From contig CAKRYY010000028.1 in NCBI GenBank assembly GCA_934432885.1, positions 1-40,864 on the forward strand: DNA of 40,864 nt. The letters run 5' to 3'. Both the position numbers and the translations under genes were made by a program. Below the pieces are notes generated by a model. That model was not told where the DNA came from. It searched no databases and worked only from the letters and a program-made list of their open reading frames with translations. The DNA comes from an uncultured Lachnospiraceae bacterium. GTDB taxonomy: Bacteria; Bacillota; Clostridia; Lachnospirales; Lachnospiraceae. Shown in pieces: positions 33,308 through 40,864 of the stretch (its first letter is position 1; every line of letters begins with the position of its first letter).

Positions 33308-34243
33308 TTATGGATGACATCTGCCGCAGGGTTCGTAGCCGTCTGCCAGCAAATCCTCTCTGGCGGCTGTTATGGTCTTTTTATTTTTCTCTTTGATGTC
33401 CGATACGCTGGAGCAGTCTGGCAGATGAAATTTTTTGCTGTTGGTATTGACAATATATTCCCGAGCCTTTGTATCATCCTGCCCATCGGCTGTCTCTGTA
33501 CTATCGTCCTCCGCCGTTCCGACAGTCTCAGATAAAAGTCTGCTTTCTCCGGTTTTATAATCTATCGAAACGCCCGGCTGTTTGTTATAAACAAATACGC
33601 AGAAACAGATTCCATCGCCATTATCCTCTACAGAATAGGCTTCCATCTGCACGCCGTCTGCAACCAGATTATCACCTGTAAATACAGGCGTTACGCGGTA
33701 AAGCACATGATTTCCGGTTTCCTTTACATAGTCCGCCACCTCATTTTCAAACGGCAGCATGCCCGTCACATTAAAATACCGCGTTCCTGTAATCAGATTT
33801 TTTTCATTTGCATTTTCGCCCGCAAGCTGATATGCAATCAAATGACATCTGTTATACAAATATTTTCCTTCAACAATGTCATATTTTACCAGATGCCAGC
33901 CCGATGGCTTAACGCTCCCAATCTCGCCGCGCTCCTGCGTCGGCATAAGCTCCGGGCAGATATTGGCATAAGCCACGCCGCATCGTCCCAGACCGTCAAG
34001 CTCACTGTAATTTTCAAACGCTTCCCTGCTTGCTTTTTCCTCCTGCGTAAAATAGGGAACATTTCCATTTAATACCGCATAAGGCTCGTTTTGCTTATCT
34101 TCCGGCGAAGCCTCCCATGCAGCGCTTTCCTGCACGGTATCTGTCTGCGCCTGCCGTATATCTACAGCAGTACAGCCCTGACAGAGCAAAAGGAGCAGCA
34201 GTGCAAACAAAAAGAAAGGTTTTCTCCTCTTTTCCGTCCGCAT
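33308..34243 (-). CDS. Exported NucA/EndA-type nuclease with Ada-like zinc tail
   Basis: A 311-residue protein. A short basic start and hydrophobic segment lead to Cys21 or Cys24, a probable lipoprotein site (LLLCQGC). Residues 55-235 are a DNA/RNA non-specific endonuclease domain. The catalytic DRGH motif is NRCH here with His134, followed by EKNLITGTRYFN holding the metal-ligand Asn149. Residues 269-310 (VNTNSKKFHLPDCSS ... YEPCGRCHP) resemble the Ada metal-binding Cys module often fused to such nucleases. It starts 3 bases after the tex stop. Extracellular DNA turnover is likely. No immunity gene is adjacent. Confidence 0.85.
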   Translation of the reverse strand: MRTEKRRKPFFLFALLLLLLCQGCTAVDIRQAQTDTVQESAAWEASPEDKQNEPYAVLNGNVPYFTQEEKASREAFENYSELDGLGRCGVAYANICPELMPTQERGEIGSVKPSGWHLVKYDIVEGKYLYNRCHLIAYQLAGENANEKNLITGTRYFNVTGMLPFENEVADYVKETGNHVLYRVTPVFTGDNLVADGVQMEAYSVEDNGDGICFCVFVYNKQPGVSIDYKTGESRLLSETVGTAEDDSTETADGQDDTKAREYIVNTNSKKFHLPDCSSVSDIKEKNKKTITAAREDLLADGYEPCGRCHP

Positions 34244-34246
34244 GGC

Positions 34247-36583
34247 TTATGCTTCCCGGTTAATCTTCATCGTCAGTGCAATCCTCTTTTTCGCCGCATC
34301 TACGGAAAGCACCTGTACCTCTACAATATCGCCAACACTGACTGCCTCAAGCGGATGCTTGATAAATTTATCTGTCATCTGCGAAATATGTACCAGTCCG
34401 TCCTGATGCACGCCGATGTCCACAAATGCGCCAAAATCAATGACGTTGCGGACAGTACCCTTTAAAATCATGCCGGGCTTTAAGTCCTTCATATCCAGCA
34501 CATCGCTTCTTAAAATCGGCGTCGGCATATCGTCTCTGGGATCTCTTGCCGGCTTTTCAAGCTCCTGTAAAATATCGGTTAAGGTAAGCTCGCCGATACC
34601 AAGCTCTGCAGCCAGCTTCTTCTTATCCTTTACACGCTGCAAAAGCCCCTTGACTCTCTCACCCTGCACTTCTTTTCCTGCAGCTGCGGGCGCTTCCTCC
34701 AGAACTGCACCGCCCATCGCCGCCGCCAGCGCTTTTCCCATCGCTGTATTCGTATTGCGGATGACGACCTTTTTCTGCTTCGGCTTTTCCTTTGGCTGCG
34801 GCTTTGCCGCCCTGCCCTTTTCTGCCGCCGCTTTTTTCTGCGCCTCTTTTACGTCTGTCATTGTAATTCCCAGCTTTTCCATGAGCTGCTTAGCCGCTTC
34901 ATAGGATTCCGGGTGCACGCTGGTCGCATCCAGTGGATTATCACCATCTGTAATCCGCAAAAAGCCCGCACACTGCTCAAACGCCTTCGGTCCAAGCTTT
35001 GCAACCTTAAGAAGCTGCCTGCGGTTGGTAAATCTGCCGTTACCCTCTCTGTACTCTACAATATTTTTTGCAATTACCTTGCTGATACCGGAAATGTAAG
35101 CAAGGAGCGGAGCGGAAGCCGTATTCAAATCCACGCCGACTCTGTTTACACAATCCTCAACAACGCCGCCCAGCGCCTCGCCGAGCTTTTTCTGGTTCAT
35201 ATCATGCTGATACTGTCCAACACCGATAGAACGCGGTTCAATTTTTACAAGCTCTGCCAGCGGGTCCTGCAGTCTCCTTGCAATCGACGCCGCACTACGC
35301 TGTCCCACGTCAAACTGCGGGAATTCCTCCGTTGCGAGCTTGCTCGCCGAATATACAGACGCACCTGCTTCATTTACGATGACATACTGCACCGGTCTGT
35401 CAAGCTCCTTTAACAGTTCAACGATGACCTGCTCGGATTCCCGCGAAGCTGTTCCGTTTCCGACGGAAATCAGGTCAATCTGATATTTGGAAATCAGCTT
35501 CTTTAATTCGCGCTTCGCTTCTTCTACCTTATTCTGCGGTGCAGTCGGATAGATTACCTTTGTATCCAGCACCTTTCCGGTCGCATCCACAACTGCCAGC
35601 TTGCAGCCGGTACGGAATGCTGGGTCCCAGCCAAGGACTGTTTTCCCTGCAATCGGCGGCTGTAAAAGTAACTGCTCTAAATTTTTCCCAAATACGGAAA
35701 TTGCACCGTCCTCAGCCTTTTCTGTCAGCTCATTGCGAATATCGCGCTCGATTGCAGGTGCAATCAGACGTTCATAAGCATCCTGTGCAGTTTCACGTAG
35801 AATCGGTGTGGTAATCGGATTTTCTCTGGTAATCAGCTTCTTTTCCAAAAAGCGCAGAATCCTCTCCACAGGCGCCTCTATCTTCACCGTCAGGAATTTT
35901 TCATTTTCACCGCGATTCAGCGCAAGGATACGGTGTCCCGCCGCCTTGCTTATCTTTTCACTGTATGCATAATACATTTCGTAAACGCTCTGCGCCTTCT
36001 CATCCTTTGCCGTGCTGGTCAGCATACCCTCGTTATATGTAATCTCACGGATATAGGTGCGGAACTGCGCATTATCAGAGATTTCCTCCGCAAGAATATC
36101 CTGTGCGCCCTGCAATGCCTCCTGTGCATTTTTTACACCCTTTTCTTCATCCACATAGGCCTCGGCTGCCGTCAGTGCAGGAATATCCATCTCCTGCGCA
36201 GCAATCTGCTGTGCCAAAGGCTCCAGTCCTTTTTCCTTTGCAACGCTTGCACGCGTCTTTCTCTTTGGCCTATATGGACGGTACAAATCCTCCACTGCAA
36301 CCAGCGTCTGCGCCTCTTCAATCTGCCTGCGCAGCTCTTCCGTCAGCTTTCCCTGCTCTTCAATGCTGCCAATTACCTGCGCCTTCTTCTCCTCGAGATT
36401 GCGCAGATAGGTCAGTCTTTCGTAAAGGGTACGAAGGACCTCGTCATTTAAGGCTCCTGTCGCCTCTTTACGGTATCTGGAAATAAAGGGAATCGTATTT
36501 CCCTCGTCAATCAGCTTAACGGCGGCTTCTGCCTGCCACCTTTCGATTTTCAGTTCTTCCCTCAGTTTTGCAATAATATCCAT
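34247..36583 (-). CDS. tex: Tex-family S1 RNA-binding protein
   Basis: A 778-residue protein with the Tex order of domains: an N-terminal Tex helical region with the signature NTIPFISRYRKEATGALND, a YqgF/RNaseH-like domain (VLGWDPAFRTGCKLAVVD, then SVGNGTASRESE), tandem helix-hairpin-helix elements (VGVDLNTASAPLLAYISGIS) and a C-terminal S1 domain (LKPGMILKGTVRNVIDFGAFVDIG). It contains a low-complexity Ala/Lys insertion (about 605-660) before the S1. Tex affects transcription and toxin or stress genes in other bacteria. ATG at 36583 was chosen (AGGA 8 bases upstream) over the upstream in-frame start at 36637. It is followed 3 bases later by the nuclease. Confidence 0.95.
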   Translation of the reverse strand: MDIIAKLREELKIERWQAEAAVKLIDEGNTIPFISRYRKEATGALNDEVLRTLYERLTYLRNLEEKKAQVIGSIEEQGKLTEELRRQIEEAQTLVAVEDLYRPYRPKRKTRASVAKEKGLEPLAQQIAAQEMDIPALTAAEAYVDEEKGVKNAQEALQGAQDILAEEISDNAQFRTYIREITYNEGMLTSTAKDEKAQSVYEMYYAYSEKISKAAGHRILALNRGENEKFLTVKIEAPVERILRFLEKKLITRENPITTPILRETAQDAYERLIAPAIERDIRNELTEKAEDGAISVFGKNLEQLLLQPPIAGKTVLGWDPAFRTGCKLAVVDATGKVLDTKVIYPTAPQNKVEEAKRELKKLISKYQIDLISVGNGTASRESEQVIVELLKELDRPVQYVIVNEAGASVYSASKLATEEFPQFDVGQRSAASIARRLQDPLAELVKIEPRSIGVGQYQHDMNQKKLGEALGGVVEDCVNRVGVDLNTASAPLLAYISGISKVIAKNIVEYREGNGRFTNRRQLLKVAKLGPKAFEQCAGFLRITDGDNPLDATSVHPESYEAAKQLMEKLGITMTDVKEAQKKAAAEKGRAAKPQPKEKPKQKKVVIRNTNTAMGKALAAAMGGAVLEEAPAAAGKEVQGERVKGLLQRVKDKKKLAAELGIGELTLTDILQELEKPARDPRDDMPTPILRSDVLDMKDLKPGMILKGTVRNVIDFGAFVDIGVHQDGLVHISQMTDKFIKHPLEAVSVGDIVEVQVLSVDAAKKRIALTMKINREA

Positions 36584-36625
36584 TTTTATATCCTCGTTTC
36601 TAATTTTGCACAAGAGTACCCATAG

Positions 36626-36654
36626 ATTATAGCACAATTTTACTTTCGTTTCAC
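36626..36654 (-). promoter_or_regulatory. Promoter of tex
   Basis: On the minus strand GTGAAA (36654-36649), 17 bases and TATAAT (36631-36626), about 43 bases upstream of the chosen tex start. It diverges from the promoter at 36664-36692. Confidence 0.65.
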
Positions 36655-36663
36655 AGGATTCAT

Positions 36664-36692
36664 TTGTATTCTTTTTGAAAAAGTGATACGAT
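36664..36692 (+). promoter_or_regulatory. Promoter of the DUF4190-like gene
   Basis: TTGTAT (36664-36669), 17 bases and TACGAT (36687-36692), about 65 bases upstream of the gene start. A small GCTTT/AAAGC hairpin lies at 36710-36725 in the leader. Confidence 0.5.
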
Positions 36693-36756
36693 AGCGTTAA
36701 CCATACTGCTTTTATATGAAAGCAAAAGGTATCTTTTTGAAACAGAGGAGTTTTTT

Positions 36757-37185
36757 ATGAATTTTCAGGATTATATTCCAAACAGCACCTCCACTCAGGC
36801 AGGCGGCTCACCCTCCGGCGAAATGCCTTTTTCCGCCAGAGCGCCTCGGCAGCAGGAAAACGCGATGTCAACCGCCGCAATGATTGTCGGCATCATCGGT
36901 GCAATCTCGACCTTTCTTCTGCCGTTTTATCTTCCCTGTCTGCTCGGCAGCATCAGCATTGTTTTGGGACTGCTCTCCAAGGGCGGCAGCAATAAGCTTC
37001 TTAGCCACGCGAAGGCAGGCATCCTTACCTCCGTATGCAGTCTTATTTTAAATGTTTTTATCCTGATCGGCTGCTTTTATCTGGTCTTTCATGTGCCGGA
37101 ATTCCATGCACAGTTTGAACAGATGTATGAGCAGATGTACGGGGAATCCTTTGATGATACTTTAGGACGAGCATTGGAGAATTAA
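36757..37185 (+). CDS. DUF4190-like membrane protein
   Basis: A 142-residue protein. A soluble polar N-terminus (about 1-36, Ser/Pro/Gly rich) precedes two or three membrane segments. It has the DUF4190-like pattern AMIVGIIGAISTFLLPFYLPCLLGSISIVLGLLSKG, then AKAGILTSVCSLILNVFILIGCFYLV. A short Gln/Glu/Tyr-rich tail (QFEQMYEQMYGESFDD) follows. GAGGAG is 6 bases upstream of ATG. It is followed 14 bases later by the metallopeptidase-like gene and so may be its membrane partner. Function is unknown. Confidence 0.8.
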   Translation: MNFQDYIPNSTSTQAGGSPSGEMPFSARAPRQQENAMSTAAMIVGIIGAISTFLLPFYLPCLLGSISIVLGLLSKGGSNKLLSHAKAGILTSVCSLILNVFILIGCFYLVFHVPEFHAQFEQMYEQMYGESFDDTLGRALEN

Positions 37186-37199
37186 AGAAAGGCGGTTTT

Positions 37200-37646
37200 A
37201 TGTCAATCCGTATACCAGCAGAACCTTCTGTAAAAACAAACGTAAATCCGGGCGAATCTTCTATTAAGCAACCCGGGCGGAAATCCTCACCCGCCGAATG
37301 TCAAACCTGTAAAAACCGGAAATATCAGGACGGCTCGGACGAAATGGTTTCCTTTAAATCGGCATCCCATATCTCGCCTACCGCTTCCGGCAGCCGTGTC
37401 AGGGCGCATGAGCAGGAGCATGTTTCGAATGCCTATAATAAAGCGGAGCAGAATAATGGCAAGGTCATTTCCGCTACCGTTTCCATCCATACCGCCATCT
37501 GTCCGGAGTGTGGCCGCACCTACGTTTCAGGCGGCGAGACCAATACCCAGATTAAATATTATAATGAAGAAAATCCCTATCAGCAGGGAAAAAAGCTGGC
37601 GGATTCAGCCGCGTATTCCGGCATGAATGTTGATGCCAGCATATAA
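37200..37646 (+). CDS. Small HExxH putative metallopeptidase (SprA-related-like)
   Basis: A 148-residue cytoplasmic-looking protein. It has two Cys pairs (CQTC at 34-37 and CPEC at 101-104), so a zinc knuckle is likely. It also has RAHEQEHVSNAYNKAEQN (69-86), which contains the zincin motif HExxH (70-74). The SASHISPTASGSRVRAHEQEHV stretch and the following VISATV-IHTAICPECGRTYVSGG resemble SprA-related putative metalloproteases. There is no signal peptide. AAAGGCGG is 4 bases from ATG. It sits between two membrane-protein genes. The substrate is unknown. Confidence 0.75.
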   Translation: MSIRIPAEPSVKTNVNPGESSIKQPGRKSSPAECQTCKNRKYQDGSDEMVSFKSASHISPTASGSRVRAHEQEHVSNAYNKAEQNNGKVISATVSIHTAICPECGRTYVSGGETNTQIKYYNEENPYQQGKKLADSAAYSGMNVDASI

Positions 37647-37697
37647 GGCCTCTGCATACTGATAGGTTATTAAGCCAAAGATTGGAGAATTATTGTT

Positions 37698-38408
37698 ATG
37701 AACCAGCACTTATCCTCTGCCCGCCTGAAGGCAATCGCAAGAGAGCAGCTTTTAGGGCATTATGGAACTGCTATTTCTGCTGAAATGGCGGCGCTTTCCA
37801 TCATGTTTGCCGCTTCGATTATCTGCTCTGCACTTACCGACCAGACCAGTGCGGCGGGCATTGCGATTTCCTATATCATTTCTTTTATTCTGGAAATGAT
37901 AAACGGCATTTTCCTTTTCGGACTGACCCGCTTTTATCTCAATCTGATTTGCGGACAGCCGTGCCGCGCAGCCGATATTTTTTATGGCTTCCGTTCTCAT
38001 GCGGACAAAGCCATTGCCGTCCGGTTTTTCCAGCTTCTCTTAGATACAATCTGTATTCTGCCCGCTCTGCTGTGCCTGTTCCTTTATACTGCAAAGCAGT
38101 CTGCATGGGCATTTCTGCTGTTCTGTATCTTCGGCGTTGTCGGCGGCATCGGAACCGTCATAATTACTTTGATGTATTCACAGGCATATTATATTATGCT
38201 GGATTTTCCATCCTACTCCGTGAAGCAGGTAATGTCTTCCAGCAGACGCATTATGAACGGAAATAAAGCAAGGCTTTTTTATATCGCGGTTTCCTTTATT
38301 CCCTATTATCTGCTCAGCCTTCTTTCCTGCGGCATCGCTATGCTGTGGATTGTGCCTTACCGAAAGACGGTGTTTACCAATTTTTATCTTGATTTGATGA
38401 AGGTTTAA
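37698..38408 (+). CDS. DUF975-family integral membrane protein
   Basis: A 236-residue membrane protein with about six hydrophobic segments. The N-terminal ARLKAIAREQLLGHYGTAI and the internal YYIMLDFPSYSVKQVMSSSRRIMNGNKARLFYIAVSFIPYYLLSLLSCGIAMLWIVPY match DUF975. The latter carries the conserved S-x-x-I/M-M-x-G-x-K/R before a membrane pair. Function is unknown; membrane-protein biogenesis or envelope stress roles have been suggested from context in other species. GGAG is 10 bases upstream of ATG. It is the last gene of the plus-strand trio, followed by a 19-bp-arm inverted repeat. Confidence 0.85.
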   Translation: MNQHLSSARLKAIAREQLLGHYGTAISAEMAALSIMFAASIICSALTDQTSAAGIAISYIISFILEMINGIFLFGLTRFYLNLICGQPCRAADIFYGFRSHADKAIAVRFFQLLLDTICILPALLCLFLYTAKQSAWAFLLFCIFGVVGGIGTVIITLMYSQAYYIMLDFPSYSVKQVMSSSRRIMNGNKARLFYIAVSFIPYYLLSLLSCGIAMLWIVPYRKTVFTNFYLDLMKV

Positions 38409-38440
38409 GCCCTTTCAGGCAGCGCTCGCGCGCATCTTAT

Positions 38441-38484
38441 TTTTATTTAATAGGAAATTCAGAGTAATTTCCTATTAAATAAAA
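38441..38484. repeat. Perfect 19-bp inverted repeat
   Basis: TTTTATTTAATAGGAAATT (38441-38459), loop CAGAGT and its exact complement (38466-38484). It is very AT-rich. It lies between the convergent DUF975 gene and the minus-strand remnant. The usual U tract is missing on either side of the stem, so it is an atypical terminator. It directly adjoins the next hairpin. Confidence 0.9.
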
Positions 38485-38526
38485 AAAGCGGATAAGAAAC
38501 AGACATCTCAGTCTGTCTCTTATCCG
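38481..38526 (-). terminator. Intrinsic terminator, minus strand
   Basis: CGGATAAGAAACAGAC (38489-38504) pairs with GTCTGTCTCTTATCCG (38511-38526) with one mismatch. On the minus strand seven Ts (38487-38481) follow. It terminates the region from 38610 upward. Confidence 0.8.
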
Positions 38527-38609
38527 GCTATCGTTTCTCTGAACAACCCGCCCTCCGAGTTAGCACAGTGAATCATAGCACACTCTATTTAGAAGCTCAA
38601 GAGGAATGA

Positions 38610-39340
38610 CTAATATTCCACTTTCTGATAGCCTGGAAAATATACAGCATCTGGAATATCACTCATTTTATATTTTCTGCGTATAGTTCTATTTACATAA
38701 ATATCTTTAGGCTTACATTTCACTATTCTTTTTATATAGCTTTCACATTCTGCTTTTCCTCCCAAATACATATAGTCATCAGAAATATCACGTATATTGA
38801 TAGCCTTAAATCTACTGTCTAAAGTAATCTTCCCCTGCTCTTCCATAAGGATGTTACGCAATGGCTTATCGGGATTGTTAAATAAGCAGCTGTTACTCTT
38901 TAAAACCGCCTCTTCTCCTGCATTCAATATGCCTTTATATTTGATGCCTGTCTGCCCTAAAATAGTTACTTCTCTAGGTGTCTGCTCCATTTTGCCATTT
39001 TGTATCCTGGGACAGTCGTACGCAATTATTCTAAATTCATTTTCTATATCTGTGAACCTTTCATCCTGTTCCCTGCATAAAAGCGGGAATGCCAAAGTGT
39101 TGTAAATCTGAAGAGAGGTCATCATATCTCTTTTATTTGGAAACAAATTTTCTAACGAACACATACATGCTGCATAGAAACGACTCGTCCCATCCTGCTC
39201 AAGCTGCTTCTCCCTTTATTCCGCGAATAAGAATCATGAAAGCTTCCCCTTCCTAACTCAGTAATTTTACCGCTCGCCAGGAGCGCACAAGCGCTCTCTG
39301 ACTCACTTTTGCTCATTACAATCATATCACAATCTGCCAT
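38610..39340 (-). pseudogene. Frameshifted gene remnant of unknown family
   Basis: An open frame of 184 residues (38610-39164, ending PGYQKVEY) continues upstream in frame without a start as EQDGTSRFYAAC. A second frame from ATG 39340 (MADCDMIVMSKSESESACALLASGKITELGRGSFHDSYSRNKGRSSLS) runs straight into it if one base is added near 39194-39199, giving SLSQDGTSRFYAAC. No ribosome site precedes 39164 or 39340. The 39340 end abuts the MerR gene stop. The sequence is AT-rich relative to neighbours. I do not recognise the protein; it is cytoplasmic-looking. The short 184-residue form could still be expressed, but a frameshift with truncated start is the better reading. Confidence 0.55.
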
Positions 39341-39348
39341 AATAGGCT

Positions 39349-40152
39349 TTACGCAACCGGGAAGCATACCTCTGTTACAAATTCATCCGGGTTCTGTGTC
39401 TGCGCCGGTCCTACATGATAGATATTGAACATCGGTGCTGACATTGTATAGCCATTTGCTTTTATCCATGAAACAACCGCCGCAGTTGCATCATTCATTC
39501 CTTCAAAGCCGCCTTTCATGATGCAGCTTGCAACCTTTACTGCCGGGAGCGTCTTGAATTTAATATGCTCTGTATCCTCATAGACACCCTTAACTGTCAT
39601 CCATATCATTACTTCAACATTTTCTTCTTTATATTCCCTATCCAGAAAAACTGCTGCCGCAAGGCATGGGTCGGCAGGAACAAGCGGCGTCTTACTCTCT
39701 TCAAGCATACCCCACAGCATGCCTTCATCCGCATATTTGGGAATTACTCCCTGTATGGTTGCTGCATACCTTTCAGGAATTGTTTTTACATTAACATCAA
39801 ATTTCATAGTCTGCTCCTTTCTCAGCCTTTTACGGGCTGAATCCAGAAGCATCAGTTTATACTCCGTCTGCTTTACATCCTCCGCTAGTTCCTTCTGCTT
39901 CTTTAAAAAAAATTCATCAAGCTTATTCTTATCATCATAGACTTCCAGCATTTTTATAATATCTGCCAGTGCAAACCCCATATCCTTTAATGCTGTGATT
40001 CTTCCAATAACAAAAAGCTGCTCTTCGTGATAATAACGGTATCCGGTAAATTCATCAATTTCTGCAGGCTTCAGTAATCCTATATCATCGTAGTGACGGA
40101 GCATCCTGATACTTACTCTGGATAATTTTGAAAAATCTCCTATTTTTAACAT
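39349..40152 (-). CDS. MerR-family regulator with GyrI-like effector domain
   Basis: A 267-residue regulator. The N-terminal winged HTH starts MLKIGDFSKLSRVSIRMLRHYDDIGLLKP, followed by FTGYRYYHEEQLFVIGRITALKDMGFAL. A coiled-coil dimer helix (about 75-115) links to a C-terminal GyrI-like/BmrR-type small-molecule-binding domain (about 116-265, ending EVCFPV). This architecture is typical of multidrug-sensing MerR proteins. GGAGGG lies just upstream of ATG, and a MerR-type stretched promoter lies at 40194-40224. It probably autoregulates. No transporter gene is adjacent on this strand. Confidence 0.93.
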   Translation of the reverse strand: MLKIGDFSKLSRVSIRMLRHYDDIGLLKPAEIDEFTGYRYYHEEQLFVIGRITALKDMGFALADIIKMLEVYDDKNKLDEFFLKKQKELAEDVKQTEYKLMLLDSARKRLRKEQTMKFDVNVKTIPERYAATIQGVIPKYADEGMLWGMLEESKTPLVPADPCLAAAVFLDREYKEENVEVMIWMTVKGVYEDTEHIKFKTLPAVKVASCIMKGGFEGMNDATAAVVSWIKANGYTMSAPMFNIYHVGPAQTQNPDEFVTEVCFPVA

Positions 40153-40193
40153 TTCTATCCCTCCATGAAGTTATCTTTCCTGAGCTCACTACA

Positions 40194-40224
40194 ACGATAA
40201 TCCCTGACATAGTGTAAGAGTCAA
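40194..40224 (-). promoter_or_regulatory. MerR-type stretched promoter and operator
   Basis: On the minus strand TTGACT (40224-40219), a 19-base spacer CTTACACTATGTCAGGGAT and TATCGT (40199-40194). The 19-base spacing is the hallmark of promoters twisted into activity by MerR proteins. It lies about 40 bases upstream of the MerR start and points to it. Confidence 0.75.
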
Positions 40225-40284
40225 CTAATTTTTTTCATTTATTTCCTCTGTTTCTAAATATACTTCATCTGTCACCACATTTTT

Positions 40285-40797
40285 TCAAAACAGGGCAGCA
40301 TGCTCCTTCAGGTTTTCAACTATCTCTGCATTGTCGCCGCCAATCGTGTGATACATAAAAAACGGGCTGTATAAATCCATTGCATAGACCCTTGGATTTC
40401 CTAGTTTCATATATCCAAGGCTGATTAAACGTTCAAACATTGCTTCCATACTCAGCAGCGGCTTATTGATAAAAACGTCCCTGTATATCATTTCAAGCTT
40501 TGGATTTTTAAACTGTTCAATCAGCAATAATTTTCTAAACGGAACAATCCATTCATCCGTAGTTTGAAATTCAAACATATCCAGACAGATCTTCTCTACG
40601 TCCTTCCAACAGATTTCCTCTGCCTTTATCTGCGTAGATTTCTCCATAAGTCTGCCGGAGCAGATAGTGATGATTGCATCCAGAATTTCCTGTTTGCTCT
40701 TAAAATGCTTATAAATGACGGCATCGGAACAGTCTATGCTCCGGGCGATTGCCCTCGTTGACGTTGCATCAAAACCATCCCTTGAAAAAATGCTCAT
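40285..40797 (-). CDS. TetR-family regulator, N-terminus uncertain
   Basis: A 170-residue TetR protein from ATG 40797. The HTH reads FSRDGFDATSTRAIARSIDCSDAVIYKHFKSKQEILDAI. The C-terminal effector domain (about 55-170) is not assigned. Usual TetR proteins have about 10 further residues before FxxxGF, including a basic lead helix, and the ATG lacks a ribosome site. The frame remains open upstream to the window edge (ending in RLLASLPYM), but that extension does not match the normal helix. So either the start lies further out or the N-terminus has been disrupted. The 40153-40284 gap holds the MerR promoter. Confidence 0.8.
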   Translation of the reverse strand: MSIFSRDGFDATSTRAIARSIDCSDAVIYKHFKSKQEILDAIITICSGRLMEKSTQIKAEEICWKDVEKICLDMFEFQTTDEWIVPFRKLLLIEQFKNPKLEMIYRDVFINKPLLSMEAMFERLISLGYMKLGNPRVYAMDLYSPFFMYHTIGGDNAEIVENLKEHAALF

Positions 40798-40864
40798 GTA
40801 CGGTAAAGAAGCAAGTAACCGAAAACAAGAGATAGACCGCCAGCATATACTATTCCGTAGGCTA

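Noticed and set aside
33308..34243. Toxin-immunity pair around the exported nuclease
   Set aside because: No small immunity-like gene or secretion signal of a polymorphic toxin is adjacent; tex is its operon partner.

Overview
The window is ordinary chromosome from a low-to-moderate GC, Gram-positive, anaerobic clostridium, most likely a butyrate-forming Lachnospiraceae. Evidence: a phosphate butyryltransferase/butyrate kinase pair, aspS-gatCAB under a T-box, RF2 with its +1 frameshift, an ECF-transporter riboflavin S component under an FMN riboswitch, SLH-type surface protein, and a good sigma-G-like (forespore) promoter in front of a tiny Asn/Gln-rich gene, which suggests a spore former. 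No phage, transposase or CRISPR array was seen.

Layout. 1-538: four tRNAs on the minus strand (transcribed Pro, Gly, then Arg, His). 604-3953: minus-strand housekeeping run (YfcE-like phosphodiesterase, RdgB/HAM1, an amidase-fold protein lacking key catalytic residues, a THUMP rRNA methyltransferase). 3954-4512: short-RNA/small-gene region. 4513-7427: two small genes, guaB, a small membrane protein. 7512-12883: aspS-gatC-gatA-gatB behind a T-box, making Asn-tRNA and/or Gln-tRNA by transamidation. 12851-15745: large membrane-anchored surface protein with an ALK/LTK-like glycine-rich domain. 15962-19659: secA-prfB. 19820-20371: TetR regulator.

20529-26030 is the most distinctive region. An ECF sigma factor, a small membrane protein in the anti-sigma position, a multi-pass membrane protein and a PrsW-type intramembrane protease form one overlapping operon closed by a large terminator. 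A second transcription unit follows on the same strand: a small protein resembling the anti-sigma candidate, then a 934-residue SLH surface protein. An 18-bp element, 15/18 identical, lies just upstream of both units. I infer a membrane-signalling circuit that controls a cell-wall protein.

26229-29541 (plus strand): alpha/beta hydrolase, ptb, buk, and a cysteine-rich redox protein. 29536-33291 (minus): HD hydrolase, MATE exporter, GNAT acetyltransferase and ribU; the ribU leader has three tandem 65-bp repeats between the FMN aptamer and the terminator. 33308-36583 (minus): lipoprotein nuclease and Tex. 36757-38408 (plus): DUF4190-like protein, a small HExxH putative metallopeptidase and a DUF975 protein. 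38441-40864 (minus): a frameshifted gene remnant, a MerR/GyrI-like regulator with its operator-promoter, and a TetR regulator at the window edge.
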